From JAXMCI01 sp046349435 (lineage in GTDB: Bacteria > Pseudomonadota > Alphaproteobacteria > Dongiales > Dongiaceae), in the NCBI GenBank assembly GCA_046349435.1, contig JAXMCI010000012.1:1-64000 (forward strand): a DNA stretch of 64,000 bases. The letters run 5' to 3'. The notes beneath the pieces were generated by a model that did not search any database, was not told the origin of the DNA, and worked only from the letters and a program-made list of their open reading frames with translations. The translations under genes and the position numbers were made by a program. Below, in pieces: positions 40,458 through 50,898 of this stretch. The number at the start of each line of letters is the position of its first letter. The first letter of the stretch is position 1.

Positions 40458-42218
40458 GTGCGTGACGACGGGCTTGCGGCCGTCGGAGGCGACCAGCACC
40501 GGCCCGCCGAGCGTCTGGCGCATGCGGTCGACGATCGCCTTGGCGGTGCGGAAGCGGGCGAGGTCCTTGCCTTCCAGCTTCTGGCCGAGCGGCAGGTTGC
40601 CGGCGAGCGGGTTGATCTGGGTGCCGTTCTTGATCACCTCGAAATGGAGGTGCGGCCCGGTCGACCGCCCGGTGGTGCCGACAAAGCCGATCACCTGGCC
40701 CTGCCGCACGTGGCTGCCCGTCGACAGCCCCTTGCCGAATCGGCTGAGGTGCGCGTAGGCCGTGCTGAACTGGTTGTTGTGGCGGACCAGGATGTAGTTG
40801 CCGTAGCTGCCATAGCCGCCGATCTTGACGATCGTGCCGTCGCCGGCGGCGAAGATCGGCGTCCCGACCGGCGCGCCGAAATCGACGCCCTTGTGCATCA
40901 GGCTGAAGCCCAGCAGCGGGTGCATGCGCATGCCGAAGCCCGAGGTGATGTGGGCGACCTCGACGGGGGTGCGCAGCAGCGCCTTCCTGATGGTGGTGCC
41001 GTCCGGCCCGTAGAAGTCCGGGCTGCCGCCCTGCGGCGCGTAGCGGTAGAACTCGGTCAGCTTGCCGCCGGTCCGCATCCCGGCATAGAGGATGTTGCCG
41101 GGCTTGGCGAAGTTGCCCTCGGAATCCTGGTAGCGCTCGTAGATCACCTCGAAGCTGTCGCCCGGCTGGATGTCCCGCTGGAAGTCGATGTCGTAGCTGA
41201 GCGCCTTGATCATCTCGTTCATCACGGGCAGCGGCACGCCGCCGTCCTGGCCGGCCTCGAACAGGGACGAATCGACCACCCCGGCGCCGCGGCTGGTCAT
41301 CACGCTGAGCGGCTTGGCCACCGTGGCGGCGACGAAGCCGCCGCTGACGTCGCGCGTCAGGGTGACGTCGCGCTCGACGCTGGGCTGCAGCTTGAGGCCG
41401 AGCAGCTCCATCGCCGAGGCGTCGGGATCCGACGAATCGGAGTCGCCGGCATTGAGGCTGATCTTGATCTCCTGGCCAGGCTGCAGGCCGCGCGGCGGGA
41501 AGACGTTGCGCAGCGCCGTCACAGCGTTGTGCGCCTGGGCGCGGGCGACGCCGGCGGCGAGCAGCAGCGACAGCAGCGTGTCGCCCTTCTGCACCTCGAC
41601 GGTCTGCTCGACCGGGCCGTCCTCGACGACCATCTCCTCGGCGGGTGCCGGACCGGCGTCCGCCGAGGCGTTCTCGGGCAGCAGGGTCGGGGTCATGGCG
41701 AAGCCGGCGGGCACGGCCGGAACTGCCGCGAGCTGCAGCGCCGGGGGGCTGCTCGCGGCCGGCGGTGCGACGGTCGGGGTCACGGCGTTCGGCAGGGTGG
41801 CGTTCGGCAGGGTGGCAGTCGGCAGGGTGGCGGCCGGCGCCGCGGGCGGCGGCGCCGAGGCGGCGCGCGGGAAGAAGCGCGCCGCCATCGCGTCGGCGCG
41901 GCGGCGCAGCTCCTCGCGGGCGTGGCTGACGTCGAGATAGAGGCTGGCCAGGCGCTGCAGCTCGGCGCCGGCGGCCCGGCTCTCCTCCTCGTAGCGCGCC
42001 TCGCGGTAGTTGCGGCCCGACCACAGCAGGCCGAGCAGCACCACCGCCATCAGGGCCAGCTTGGCCTGCGGCGTGCGCGTCCAGCGGGCGACGCCGCTGC
42101 GCGGCCCGCCCGAGAAGATCGGGCGCCGGCGGGACGAGGAGATCGTATAGCGGGAGCGGCGCGACAGCGGCGCCAGTCGAAAACGCGAACGGGACCTGAA
42201 GATGGCGTTCTTCCCCAA
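40458..42218 (-). CDS. M23-family metallopeptidase with LysM-like region
   Basis: A 586-residue envelope protein. A membrane anchor lies near residues 52-68 (AKLALMAVVLLGLLWSGRNY). A Pro/Thr/Leu stretch follows with the short repeat TLPNA, encoded by a 15-bp tandem repeat near 41781-41840. A LysM/opacity-type segment (VEVQKGDTLLSLLLAAGVAR) precedes the peptidase domain. That domain has the zinc ligands in HKGVDFGAPVGTPIFAAGDG and the HxH in TGPHLHFEVIKNG. Family enzymes cut peptidoglycan cross-links. The TTG at 42218 has a very good AGGGGAGG ribosome site 5 nt upstream and gives LGKNAIFRSRSRFRLAP; an ATG at 42344 adds 42 residues with no such site. Confidence 0.88.
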
Positions 42219-42370
42219 TAATGCCTCCCCTCTGCAGGGCGTCTTGGCGAGTGGCGCCGGGGTTCCCCAAGCCGGCACCGGGTGAGCGGACCGACGCCAA
42301 GACGGAGGTCTTATGAGGCGTCGCGCGATCGGTGAAGCGAACATGCCGGCCGGGCCGGGAGCCTGTCAAC

Positions 42371-42412
42371 CGTTAATGGCCGGACGTTAATGAACCGGCG
42401 TTAATGACCGGG
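42371..42412. repeat. 14-bp tandem repeat, three copies
   Basis: CGTTAATGNNCCGG-type units start at 42371, 42385 and 42399. They stand just upstream of the rRNA operon leader, between it and the divergent peptidase gene. The shared core is CGTTAATG, AT-richer than the surroundings. Confidence 0.8.
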
Positions 42413-42658
42413 CGGCAAGGGCCGGGTCGCGGATGCGGGCGGCGGCGGCCGGCCCGGGCCCGGGCCCGGGTTGATCCCGGGGGCTTGAAAGGAGCGCGGC
42501 GGCGGCCCATCTCCGGCAGGTCGGGAGCGAGGCTCCCGGCACCCCCGGACGAGGCTGGGACGGCGCGAGGCGGGCACCCGCAAGGGAGTGCCTGGCGCCT
42601 TGCTTCAGCCCGGGTTCCGGACGGTGGCGCGGCTGGAAAAAAAACGTCACGAAAGAGT
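42413..42658. other. Gene-free stretch upstream of the rrn promoter
   Basis: About 250 bp between the tandem repeat and the rrn promoter. It is GC-rich with GGCCCGGGCCCGGGCCCGGG near 42450-42470, and an A-run (AAAAAAAA at 42636-42644) just ahead of the -35, which could serve as an UP-type element. No gene is supported. Confidence 0.4.
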
Positions 42659-42688
42659 TTGACAGCCCGCTGAGGGCAGGCGTATAAG
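42659..42688 (+). promoter_or_regulatory. Ribosomal RNA operon promoter
   Basis: The -35 hexamer TTGACA is at 42659-42664. A -10 of TATAAG lies at 42683-42688 (18-bp spacing) or GTATAA at 42682-42687 (17 bp). An A-rich tract lies about 15 bp upstream. The promoter points into the leader and 16S gene about 300 bp downstream. A second TTGACA at 42749 lies in the leader without a matching -10. Confidence 0.8.
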
Positions 42689-42990
42689 CCCGCTCCTCGA
42701 CGCGGTCGGGCAGCCCCGGAAGGGGCGAAAATGACCGCGTCACGCTGTTTGACATTGTTGGTGTTTGAGAAGGGATGCGTGGGCGGCGGCCATGTGGCTG
42801 GAGTGAGCCATCTGGTCCGAAGCTTGCGTGTTTCTTTTCGAGGCGTCCTTTGGTTGGGCTTTCGGTGCTGCGAGACCTGCGGCATTTGGGGTTCTGGCCT
42901 GGGAGCGTTCGATGAAAGCGCGTTGGCGGCGATCCTGCTGGTTTAGCTGGTTGGCTGAAGCCGGGCCTCGGTTATCCCGGACCTTGGGGT

Positions 42991-44410
<1,420 letters not shown>

Positions 44411-44546
44411 AGATGCTGGCGTTCGCCTGCCGAGCCAAGCACCGGCCGCTTCAGCCGGCCGCCACGGCATCCTTCTCAGAGGACACAGAGGACAGCGATC
44501 GGATTCCGGCTCCGGGGTCTGGTGCGATGCCTGGTTCGATCGGGAT

Positions 44547-44619
44547 CGCCAGGTGAGTTCAGTTGGTTAGAGCGCGCGCTTGATAAGCGTGAGGTCGAGG
44601 TTCAACCTCCTGGCCCACC
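44547..44619 (+). tRNA. tRNA-Ile (GAT), degraded sequence
   Basis: It lies in the 16S-23S spacer. The central part TTGGTTAGAGCGCGCGCTTG then ATAAGCGTGAGGTCG is an intact D arm and anticodon arm with GAT. The 5' acceptor (GCCAGGTGAGTTCAG) and the T arm (GAGGTTCAACCTCC) have base losses, so the acceptor stem does not pair fully. The boundaries are approximate. Confidence 0.75.
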
Positions 44620-44655
44620 GACCTGGCCGCCCACCACCTCGGCCGCGCTGGCCTC

Positions 44656-44725
44656 GGGCTTGTAGCTCAGCAGAGCGCCTGCTTGCAAGCAGGAGGTCAT
44701 CGGTTCGATCCCGTTCGCTTCACCA
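44656..44725 (+). tRNA. tRNA-Ala (TGC), degraded sequence
   Basis: The second spacer tRNA. GTAGCTCAG, GAGAGCGCCTGC-like D and anticodon stems, GGTTCGATCCC of the T arm and a 3' CACCA are recognisable. The D loop lacks about five bases, and the anticodon loop has one T too few (CTTGCAAG in place of CTTTGCAAG), giving a 6-nt loop. A tRNA like this would not function, in line with the rest of this operon. Confidence 0.8.
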
Positions 44726-44961
44726 GGCGCCTGCTGTTCTCGGCGGTGGTCCTCTTGAGAAGAAGCGGAAGCTTGGGCAGCGCCCGCCGGGGCTGTCCGT
44801 TGCTTGCTTGACACTGTGGATAGCGTGCGCCGACCCGGCGGGGTCTTGAAAGAGGGAGCCTGCGAGGCCTGCCGCGCGCGACGCCTGGCCGGACGAGGAT
44901 GAAGTGCTGAGTGGCTCTTCTGAGCTACCTGGCCACGGTTGGCCCGCGAGCAGAGCCTGGG
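44726..44961. other. tRNA-Ala to 23S spacer
   Basis: 236 bp with no gene. It is the second part of the internal transcribed spacer; composition is mixed and, like the flanking RNA genes, probably contains consensus errors. Confidence 0.5.
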
Positions 44962-47630
44962 AGATCAAGCTGCCCGGCGCATTTGCGGATGCCTCGGCAC
45001 TGAGTAAGCGATGAAGGACGTAGCAATGCCATGATGCTGCGGGTAGTGCTGAGCGCCTGCCGATCTCGTGGATTTTCGGAATGGGAAACCCGGCCCCAGG
45101 GTCATCGCCGGCCGAATCCACAGGTCGACAAGCGAACCCGGCGAACTGGAAACATCGAGCAATGGAGGAAAGGACATCAACCGAGACCTGCTGGTGAAGG
45201 GCGAAGAAATCGCGACCGGCGCTTCATGGCCGATGAGAAGAACCGGAAGCGTTCCGAAAGGCGCGCCTGAGTGGTGACAGCCCCGTACGGGGTAGTTCTC
45301 CTCGTCCTTGAGTAGGGTGACACGAGAAATCCTGTCTGAAGATGGGGACCACCTCCTCCAAGCCTAAGTACTCCTCTTTGATCAGATAGCACGAAGTACC
45401 GTGAGGAAGGTGAAAAGCACCTTGATGAGGTAGGAGCGAGCAGACCCTGAAACCGAATGCCTACAAGCGTGGAGCCTCCTGGAGGTGGCATCAGTACCTT
45501 TGTATGGTCAGTCAAGGACTAGTCTCACGGAGCAAGCTAAGCCGATAGGCGGAGGCGTAGCTGGAAGGTGAGTTCGAAAAGGGCGCATGAGTTCGTGGGA
45601 TTAGACCCGAAACTGGTGATCTAGCCATGGCCAGGCTGAAGGTGCGGTAATGTACTGGAGGGCCGAACACGTCTGTTGAAAAGACGGGGATGAAAGGTGG
45701 CTAGGTGAAAGGCCAATCAAACTCGGAAATAGCTGGCGTTCTCCGCGAAATCTATTTTCAGGTAGACGTCGATTGCTCACCGCCGGGGTAGAGTACTGAT
45801 AGCTGGGCGCGAGCCCACAACCAAACCGTCTGAATGTCCTGCCAGTGGAGATCGGCATACCAGTGGCAAGCTGGCGTCCCATCGTCGAGATAAGAGCCTG
45901 GTCTGCCAGCTTTATGTCTCAAGTCATATTGCTGGAAAGCGGATGCATGCTGGCGATAAATCAGGAGGCTGGTCAGCGCGATCCTTAGCGAAAGTGATGA
46001 GTCCGACGAGTTCAGGATGTTTGTCCGCGCTGGCGCACGGGCGCAGCTGGCGGCATTCGTGCTGCGGATGCGCTGCGGCGGCGGCTGGCGGGCGAGCGTT
46101 CAGGTGCCTGTAGCTGGGTCCAGGAGGGTCCGGGAGCGCGTGTCGGTGCCGCAGCAGTCGCCTTATCATTAGCGTTTTACCATGGAGAAACACTCGCCGA
46201 AAGTCCATGGGCGTCTGCGCAAGGTTAATCTGCGCAGGGTGAGTCATTCAAGGCTGGGAGGCGAAAGCCGTAGTCGATGGAACCTTGGTTAATAGTCCAG
46301 GGCCTGCCGGTGTGACGGATGCTGTGAGTTGTGCGGCCCCGGACACTGGTCGTGCAGCGAAGGCGTTCCAGGAAACAGCCCCGGCGTGGCCAGACTGTAC
46401 CTGAAACCGATGACACAGTGGACTGGCAGAGCATACCAAGGCGCTTGAGAGAATGGTGTTGAAGGAACTTAGTGCATGCCTGCATCTCTGAAAGGAGGCC
46501 TGCGGTTCTGGCACTGAGCACGAGGCACATCTCCAGGTAAGACTGTTACTAAAACACAGGCCCCGGCGGGGCCGGCTGTGAGAGGGTTCACGCCTGCCCG
46601 GGTGCTGGAGGCGCCAGAGAGGCAGCAAGCCTGCAGCCCCAGCTCAGTGGGGCCACGAAGTGCAACCCAGTGACGGCTCCATGTGCCAGTGCCCCTTTTT
46701 CGTTAAAAGTCTGGGTCCTGCACGAATGGCGTAACGACTTCCCGCTGTCTCCAACACCGTCCCTGCTAGCCTGGACTTTCCAGAAGATGTGAGTACCTGC
46801 CATGCTGGAATGCAGGCACCTCTGTGTGCCCATGGCAGCGCACGTGGCAGCTAGGGGATGGAGAGATAGCAGCCTGAGCAGCCACGGTGCTGGGCTGGAG
46901 TGGAGGCACCCCAGCAACAAAGCCTTTTCAGTTTCCACATTCACCAGCCTCTGTGAAGCTGGGGGCTGGGAGACCTTTGCAGAAGAGGCGGGTGGTTGGA
47001 TTTAAGGGCTGTTTGCAGAGTGGTCATGGAGGCGGACAGGTGGTTTGTCATCTGGTGCCCCAGACGAGGCAGTGGCTGCGCATAGCTTCCGCCTTTGATC
47101 ATGAGATCTGATGGTGCCGAAGGGGACAGAGACCAGGAAAGAAGCCGTCATGACATGCATCCAGTATCAATGCGGATCGGCCATCGCTCAACGGATAAAG
47201 GCATGCCGTATTAACAGGTCGATACGCCTCAGCGGTGAGTCCGGCGATTTGATGGCGTTTGCGCTATACCCTGTCGTTTGCCTATCGGCGATCTGGCTGG
47301 AGAGGTCCGGTAAAATGGCTGTTCGCCATTTAAAGTGGTACGTGAGCGGGCTGGAGAAACCGTCGAGTCGACGAAGTTCGGTCCCTATCTGTCGCCGCAG
47401 GTGCTGGAGAATTGAGGATCTGTCCCTAGTAATGAGGTAGACTGGGATGGACGCACCTCTGGTGTACCGGCTGTCGCGCCAGCGGCATCGCCGGGTAGCT
47501 GGTGGTCAGGATAACCGGGCCAAAGCATCTAAGCGGGAAACCCACCTGTTCGTTCTATCAGAGCCGTGGCAGACCGCAATCACGTCGATAGGTCAGCGTG
47601 GAAGCGGCGCGACAGCTATCCGGTACTGGG
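44962..47630 (+). rRNA. rrl: 23S ribosomal RNA, degraded and with a foreign-looking block
   Basis: Recognisable 23S segments run in the right order from near the 5' end (GCGATGAAGGACGTAGCAAT), through CTTGAGAGAATGGTGTTGAA and TGCACGAATGGCGTAACGAC. After a gap they resume with CCATCGCTCAACGGATAAAG, TGGCTGTTCGCCATTTAAAG, GGTCCCTATCTGTCG and GGATGGACGCACCTCTGGTG to the end near 47630. Between these lie many indels. The stretch 46757-47170 has no clear 23S match although its length is close to that of the missing segment. The total of about 2670 nt is slightly short. As it stands this copy cannot be functional. Confidence 0.88.
46757..47170. other. CpG-poor block inside the 23S gene
   Basis: Between the conserved GCTGTCTCCAAC and the later GATCGGCCATCGCTC the sequence is rich in TG, CA and GCAG/CTGG strings and almost lacks CG: about six CG in the first 300 bp at roughly 58% GC, where about 25 are expected. 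Vertebrate DNA looks like this; this chromosome does not. No long reading frame is present. Either contaminant DNA was joined here or the consensus collapsed. Confidence 0.6.
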
Positions 47631-47750
47631 CTCCGTCGCCGACGCTGATTTCCCTGAATGCCTGCGCTGGCGAGCTGATGAGTCGGCATTTTCGCCCGAT
47701 ACGCGAATGGGTATGCGTACCGTCAGTTCCTCGCTGCTGGACAACTGTAC

Positions 47751-47848
47751 GCTGGCGGTGCTCGTCATCTGACCCATCCTATCACCGGCCGGTATCCCCT
47801 GGTGCTGATGGTGCTCGCGTCCTGCTGCTGGGTGAACGCCGCTGAAAT
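47751..47848 (+). rRNA. rrf: 5S ribosomal RNA, degraded sequence
   Basis: The order CTGGCGGT, CTGACCCATCCTATC, CGGCCGGTATCCCC, GTGCTGATGGTGCT, CGCCGCTG follows the 5S pattern CTGGCGGT, CCGATCCCATCC, CGAACTCGGC, GCGCCGATGGTACT, GTCGCCGCC. Gaps and changes are many, as in the 16S and 23S. Position (about 120 bp after the 23S end) fits. The boundaries are approximate. Confidence 0.5.
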
Positions 47849-48212
47849 TTCCGCTCAAAATGAAGCGTGACCGGCCTGAGCTTGTTCGCTGCGCAGCGCC
47901 TGGCCACAGCAATATCTCTCCGTTAAAGCCGTAAAAGATTGCCTTGGGGCTGTCGAAGTCGAGGATTCAGGCGGCCAGGTCGTAACCTTGCTCCTCGTAC
48001 CGTAGTGTCCCTCGTAGTAACACCTTGCCTTCAGCCTCGGATCCTTGCGTGTTCAGCTTTCTGCGCCTGGAACTCGACGCGCCTGAAAGAGGGGTAGCGA
48101 TCCAGCGTTGGATAGCCGGATAGCCGCCCTGGGCGAGCAGATGCGCTAATATTGTGCGGGCAGCCGCTGGAGACGCCGGGGCCGATGATGGCCATCCCCA
48201 AGGAGCTGGTTC
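47849..48212. other. Unassigned stretch between rrn operon and IS66
   Basis: 364 bp without a gene I can support. A minus-strand reading of the second half ends LLRGTLRYEEQGYDLAA at a stop at 47967, which could be the 3' end of a real gene cut by the IS insertion, but the frame is broken upstream. No tRNA-fMet, which often follows 5S, was found. The region may share the poor sequence quality of the rRNA genes. Confidence 0.4.
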
Positions 48213-48296
48213 GTACCCATCCGCCGAGGGCCACCTACCAGCGATCGCCCGCATCTGAGAGATTGACGCGCTGGTGGTCTTCGGAATGGTGAGGTT

Positions 48297-48686
48297 GTGT
48301 CCACGACCGGAGTTATGGACACGAGTGGCTCGCGGCGTCGGCCGTATCGGACGTGGCCGGCCAGCCTGAAGCGGGAGATCGTCGAGGCATCGTTCGCCCC
48401 TGGCATGTCGGCCTCTGTGGTGGCCCGTCGCTACGAGGTGAACACGAACCAGCTGTTCACGTGGCGCAAGCAGTACCGAGACGGATTGCTGGGCTCGGCG
48501 GACCCGGGTGGCCCGGCGCTGGTGCCGGTGCGGGTGGCGGCCGAGCCGGGTGAGCCCGGCGCGGCACCGCAGCCCGATGCGGGGCGGATCGAGATCGAGC
48601 TGGCGGGCGGCTATCGGGTTCGTGTCGGCACCAGCGTCGACGGCGGTCTGCTGCGGCTGGTGCTCGACGTGCTGGAGCGGCGATGA
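48297..48686 (+). CDS. tnpA: IS66 accessory protein TnpA
   Basis: A 129-residue helix-turn-helix protein of IS66 elements. The core is RRPYRTWPASLKREIVEASF then APGMSASVVARRYEVNTNQL and FTWRKQYRDG, a MarR/Tra5-like HTH typical of IS66 OrfA. The C-terminal part (IEIELAGGYRVRVGTSVDGG; LRLVLDVLERR) is also standard. The start is GTG 48297 or ATG 48315; both lie in a GTGTCCAC...ATGGACAC hairpin. Its stop overlaps tnpB by 4 bp. The protein is needed for transposition with TnpB and TnpC. Confidence 0.85.
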   Translation: MSTTGVMDTSGSRRRPYRTWPASLKREIVEASFAPGMSASVVARRYEVNTNQLFTWRKQYRDGLLGSADPGGPALVPVRVAAEPGEPGAAPQPDAGRIEIELAGGYRVRVGTSVDGGLLRLVLDVLERR

Positions 48687-49030
48687 TCCCGGTCCCGTCC
48701 GGGGTGCGGGTGTGGCTGGCGGTCGGCCGCACCGACATGCGGCGGGGCATGAACGGCTTGGCGCTGCAGGTGCAGGAGGCGCTGGGCCGGGACCCGCATG
48801 CCGGCGACCTCTACGTCTTCCGGGGCGGCCGCGGCGACCTGATCAAGATCATCTGGCATGACGGGCTGGGCATGTCGCTCTATGCCAAGCGGCTGGAGCG
48901 GGGCCGGTTCGTCTGGCCGTCGCCGGCCGATGGGGCGGTCGCCATCTCGGCGGCGCAGCTGGCCTACATGCTCGAGGGGATCGACTGGCGCCATCCGCTT
49001 CGCACCTGGCGGCCGGAGACGGCGGGCTGA
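48683..49030 (+). CDS. tnpB: IS66 accessory protein TnpB
   Basis: A 115-residue IS66 Orf2. The start MIPVPSGVRVWLAVGRTDMR and the core GMNGLALQVQEALGRDPHAG, YVFRGGRGDLIKIIWHDGLG and AKRLERGRFVWPSPADG are signature segments. The ATG overlaps the end of tnpA (ATGA), which implies translational coupling. Required for transposition; biochemical role unknown. This is unrelated to the TnpB nucleases of IS200/IS605. Confidence 0.93.
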   Translation: MIPVPSGVRVWLAVGRTDMRRGMNGLALQVQEALGRDPHAGDLYVFRGGRGDLIKIIWHDGLGMSLYAKRLERGRFVWPSPADGAVAISAAQLAYMLEGIDWRHPLRTWRPETAG

Positions 49031-49102
49031 GCCTGCGGCACTTTGACTCGGGAAGGCTGCCGCCGCGCGACGGCTGGCCCGTGTCGTGATTCAATCGGCG
49101 AC

Positions 49103-50710
49103 GTGACGGATGCGCTTCCCGCCGACCTTGCCGAAGCCCACGCGCTGATCCTGCAGCAGCGCGAGGAGCTGGCCGCGGCGGCGGCTCGCGCGGCGGGCGC
49201 CGAGGCGATGATCGCCCACCTCAAGCTGACGATCGCCAAGCTGAAGCGCGAGCGGTTCGGCCAGTCGGCCGAGCGTGGCCGCCAGCTGCTCGACCAGCTG
49301 GAGCTGCAGCTCGAGGAGCTGGAGAGCGACGCCGGCGAGGAGACCTGCGCCGCCGAGAGCCAGCCCGAGAGCCAGGTCCGCAGCTTCGCCCGCCGGCGGC
49401 CGGTGCGCGCGCCGCTGCCCGACCACCTGCCGCGCGAGCGCGTGGTGCTGCCCGGCCCGGCGGCCTGCCCGTGCTGCGGCGGCCAGCTGGTCAAGCTCGG
49501 CGAGGACGTCACCGAGACGCTGGAGGTGGTGCCGCGCCAGTGGAAGGTGATCCAGACCGTCCGCGAGCGGCTCGCCTGCCGGGCCTGCGAGACGATCAGC
49601 CAGCCGCCGGCCCCCTTCCATCCGATCGCGCGCGGCCGCGCCGGCGCCGGCCTGCTGGCGATGGTGCTGCACGCCAAGTACGCCAGCCATCAGCCGCTCA
49701 ACCGCCAGAGCGAGAGCTTCGCGCGCGAGGGCATCGCGCTGGACGTCTCGACGCTCGCCGATTGGGTCGGTGCCTGCACGGCGACGCTGGCGCCGTTGAC
49801 CGCGCTGATCCGCCGGCACGTGATGGCGGCCGACCGCCTGCATGGCGACGAGACCACGGTGCCGGTGCTGGCCAAGACCAGGACCGCCACCGGCCGGCTC
49901 TGGGCCTATGTCCGCGACGACCGGCCCTTCGGTGGGCCGGATCCGCCGGCGGCGCTGTTCTTCTACTCGCGCGACCGCGCCGGCGAGCACGCCGCCCGCC
50001 ACCTGGCGGGATGGGCCGGCATCCTGCAGGCCGACGCCTTCGCCGGGTTCGGCCAGCTCTACCAGGGCAATCGAAGTCCGGGCGCCATCACCGAGGCGGC
50101 CTGCTGGAGCCACGGCCGCCGCAAGTTCTTCGAGCTCGCCGACATCGCCAGGGCCGCGGCCGCGAGCGCCCAGGCCAACCCGGCCAACCTCTCGCCGCTG
50201 GCGCTCGAGGCCGTGCGCCGCATCGACGCGATCTTCGCCGTCGAGCGCACCCTCAACGGCCTGCCGCAGGACCAGCGCCGGCAGCTGCGGGCGGCCCATG
50301 TCGCACCGCTGGTCGAGGCACTCCAGGCCTGGATGCGCACCGAGCGCGCCCGGCTGTCGCGCCACAATCCCGTCGCCAAGGCGATGGACTACATGTTGAC
50401 CCGCTGGCCCGCCTTCGCCCGCTTCCTCGCCGATGGCCGCATCTGCCTGACCAACAATGCCGCCGAGCGCGAACTGCGGGCCGTCGCCCTCGGGCGCAGG
50501 AACTGGACCTTCTGCGGATCCGACCGCGGCGGCGAGCGTGCCGCCGCCATCTACACCCTGATCGCCACCGCCAAGCTCAACGGCATCGACCCTGAAGCCT
50601 GGCTCGCCGACGTCCTGCGACGCATCAACGACCACCCGGCATCCAGGCTGCACGAACTGCTACCCTGGAACTGGACCAGGCCCCGCACCCACCAAGCCGC
50701 AGCCGCCTGA
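49103..50710 (+). CDS. tnpC: IS66 transposase TnpC
   Basis: A 535-residue DDE transposase. An N-terminal coiled coil (AEAHALILQQREELAAAAAR; KRERFGQSAERGRQLLDQLE) precedes a zinc-binding motif (PAACPCCGGQLVKLGEDVTE; ERLACRACETISQPPAP). The catalytic core includes HVMAADRLHGDETTVPVLAK (first Asp region), LQADAFAGFGQLYQ and AACWSHGRRKFFELADIA, and the last acidic region ICLTNNAAERELRAVALGRR then NWTFCGSDRGGERAAAIYTL. The start is GTG 49103 (VTDALPADLAEAHAL); a TTG at 49043 would add 20 residues without family similarity. Confidence 0.92.
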   Translation: MTDALPADLAEAHALILQQREELAAAAARAAGAEAMIAHLKLTIAKLKRERFGQSAERGRQLLDQLELQLEELESDAGEETCAAESQPESQVRSFARRRPVRAPLPDHLPRERVVLPGPAACPCCGGQLVKLGEDVTETLEVVPRQWKVIQTVRERLACRACETISQPPAPFHPIARGRAGAGLLAMVLHAKYASHQPLNRQSESFAREGIALDVSTLADWVGACTATLAPLTALIRRHVMAADRLHGDETTVPVLAKTRTATGRLWAYVRDDRPFGGPDPPAALFFYSRDRAGEHAARHLAGWAGILQADAFAGFGQLYQGNRSPGAITEAACWSHGRRKFFELADIARAAAASAQANPANLSPLALEAVRRIDAIFAVERTLNGLPQDQRRQLRAAHVAPLVEALQAWMRTERARLSRHNPVAKAMDYMLTRWPAFARFLADGRICLTNNAAERELRAVALGRRNWTFCGSDRGGERAAAIYTLIATAKLNGIDPEAWLADVLRRINDHPASRLHELLPWNWTRPRTHQAAAA

Positions 50711-50808
50711 AGCAGGACGACCGTCGGCACCCGGCGAGGGCGGTCAACCCCGTGGCCGTTGCCGGATGGATACGCCCAAGCGCCCAAGCGCGCTGGGGAA
50801 TTGGGCCT

Positions 50809-50878
50809 ATACGCGTTCGCGCATAAATTTGACTCATACGCGCTCGCGTATATTGACGGGGAATACGCACTCGCGTAT
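50809..50878 (+). promoter_or_regulatory. Three palindromic operators ahead of hipBA
   Basis: Three 16-bp copies with arms ATACGCG/CGCGTAT begin at 50809, 50836 and 50863, an exact 27-bp pitch. The middle one is a perfect palindrome with a 2-nt centre (ATACGCGCTCGCGTAT); each outer copy has one mismatch in an arm. They end 20 bp before the hipB ATG (50899). HipB proteins bind several spaced palindromes and repress their own operon; these sites fit that role. The -10/-35 elements probably overlap them. Confidence 0.85.
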
Positions 50879-50898
50879 ATCTCGCCACAGAGGCCCTC

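Larger units (their letters stand above)
48213..50773 (+). mobile_element. IS66-family insertion sequence, apparently complete
   Basis: The element is 2561 bp, the normal IS66 size, with tnpA, tnpB and tnpC in order. The ends are imperfect inverted repeats: the left end begins GTACCCATCCGCCG (48213) and the right end, read inward on the other strand, begins GTATCCATCCGGCA (50773). 18 of the first 22 positions match, and both begin GTA as usual for IS66. The 8-bp flanks (GCTGGTTC left, GCCCAAGC right) are not a target duplication, so the left flank has been rearranged or is misassembled. All three reading frames are intact, so it may still be mobile. Confidence 0.85.

Noticed and set aside
42749..42754. 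A second TTGACA downstream of the rrn promoter
   Set aside because: No -10 element lies at a fitting distance; it is more likely part of the conserved leader RNA.
46757..47170. An rRNA intron or intervening sequence in 23S
   Set aside because: The 23S sequence is replaced over a similar length, not interrupted, and there is no endonuclease frame or clear stem at the junctions.
48683..49030. IS200/IS605-type TnpB nuclease
   Set aside because: The gene is the unrelated 115-residue IS66 Orf2, which shares only the name.
50809..50878. CRISPR array
   Set aside because: Only three short palindromes with 11-bp gaps, directly ahead of hipB; they fit operators. No CRISPR array or cas gene was seen anywhere in the window.
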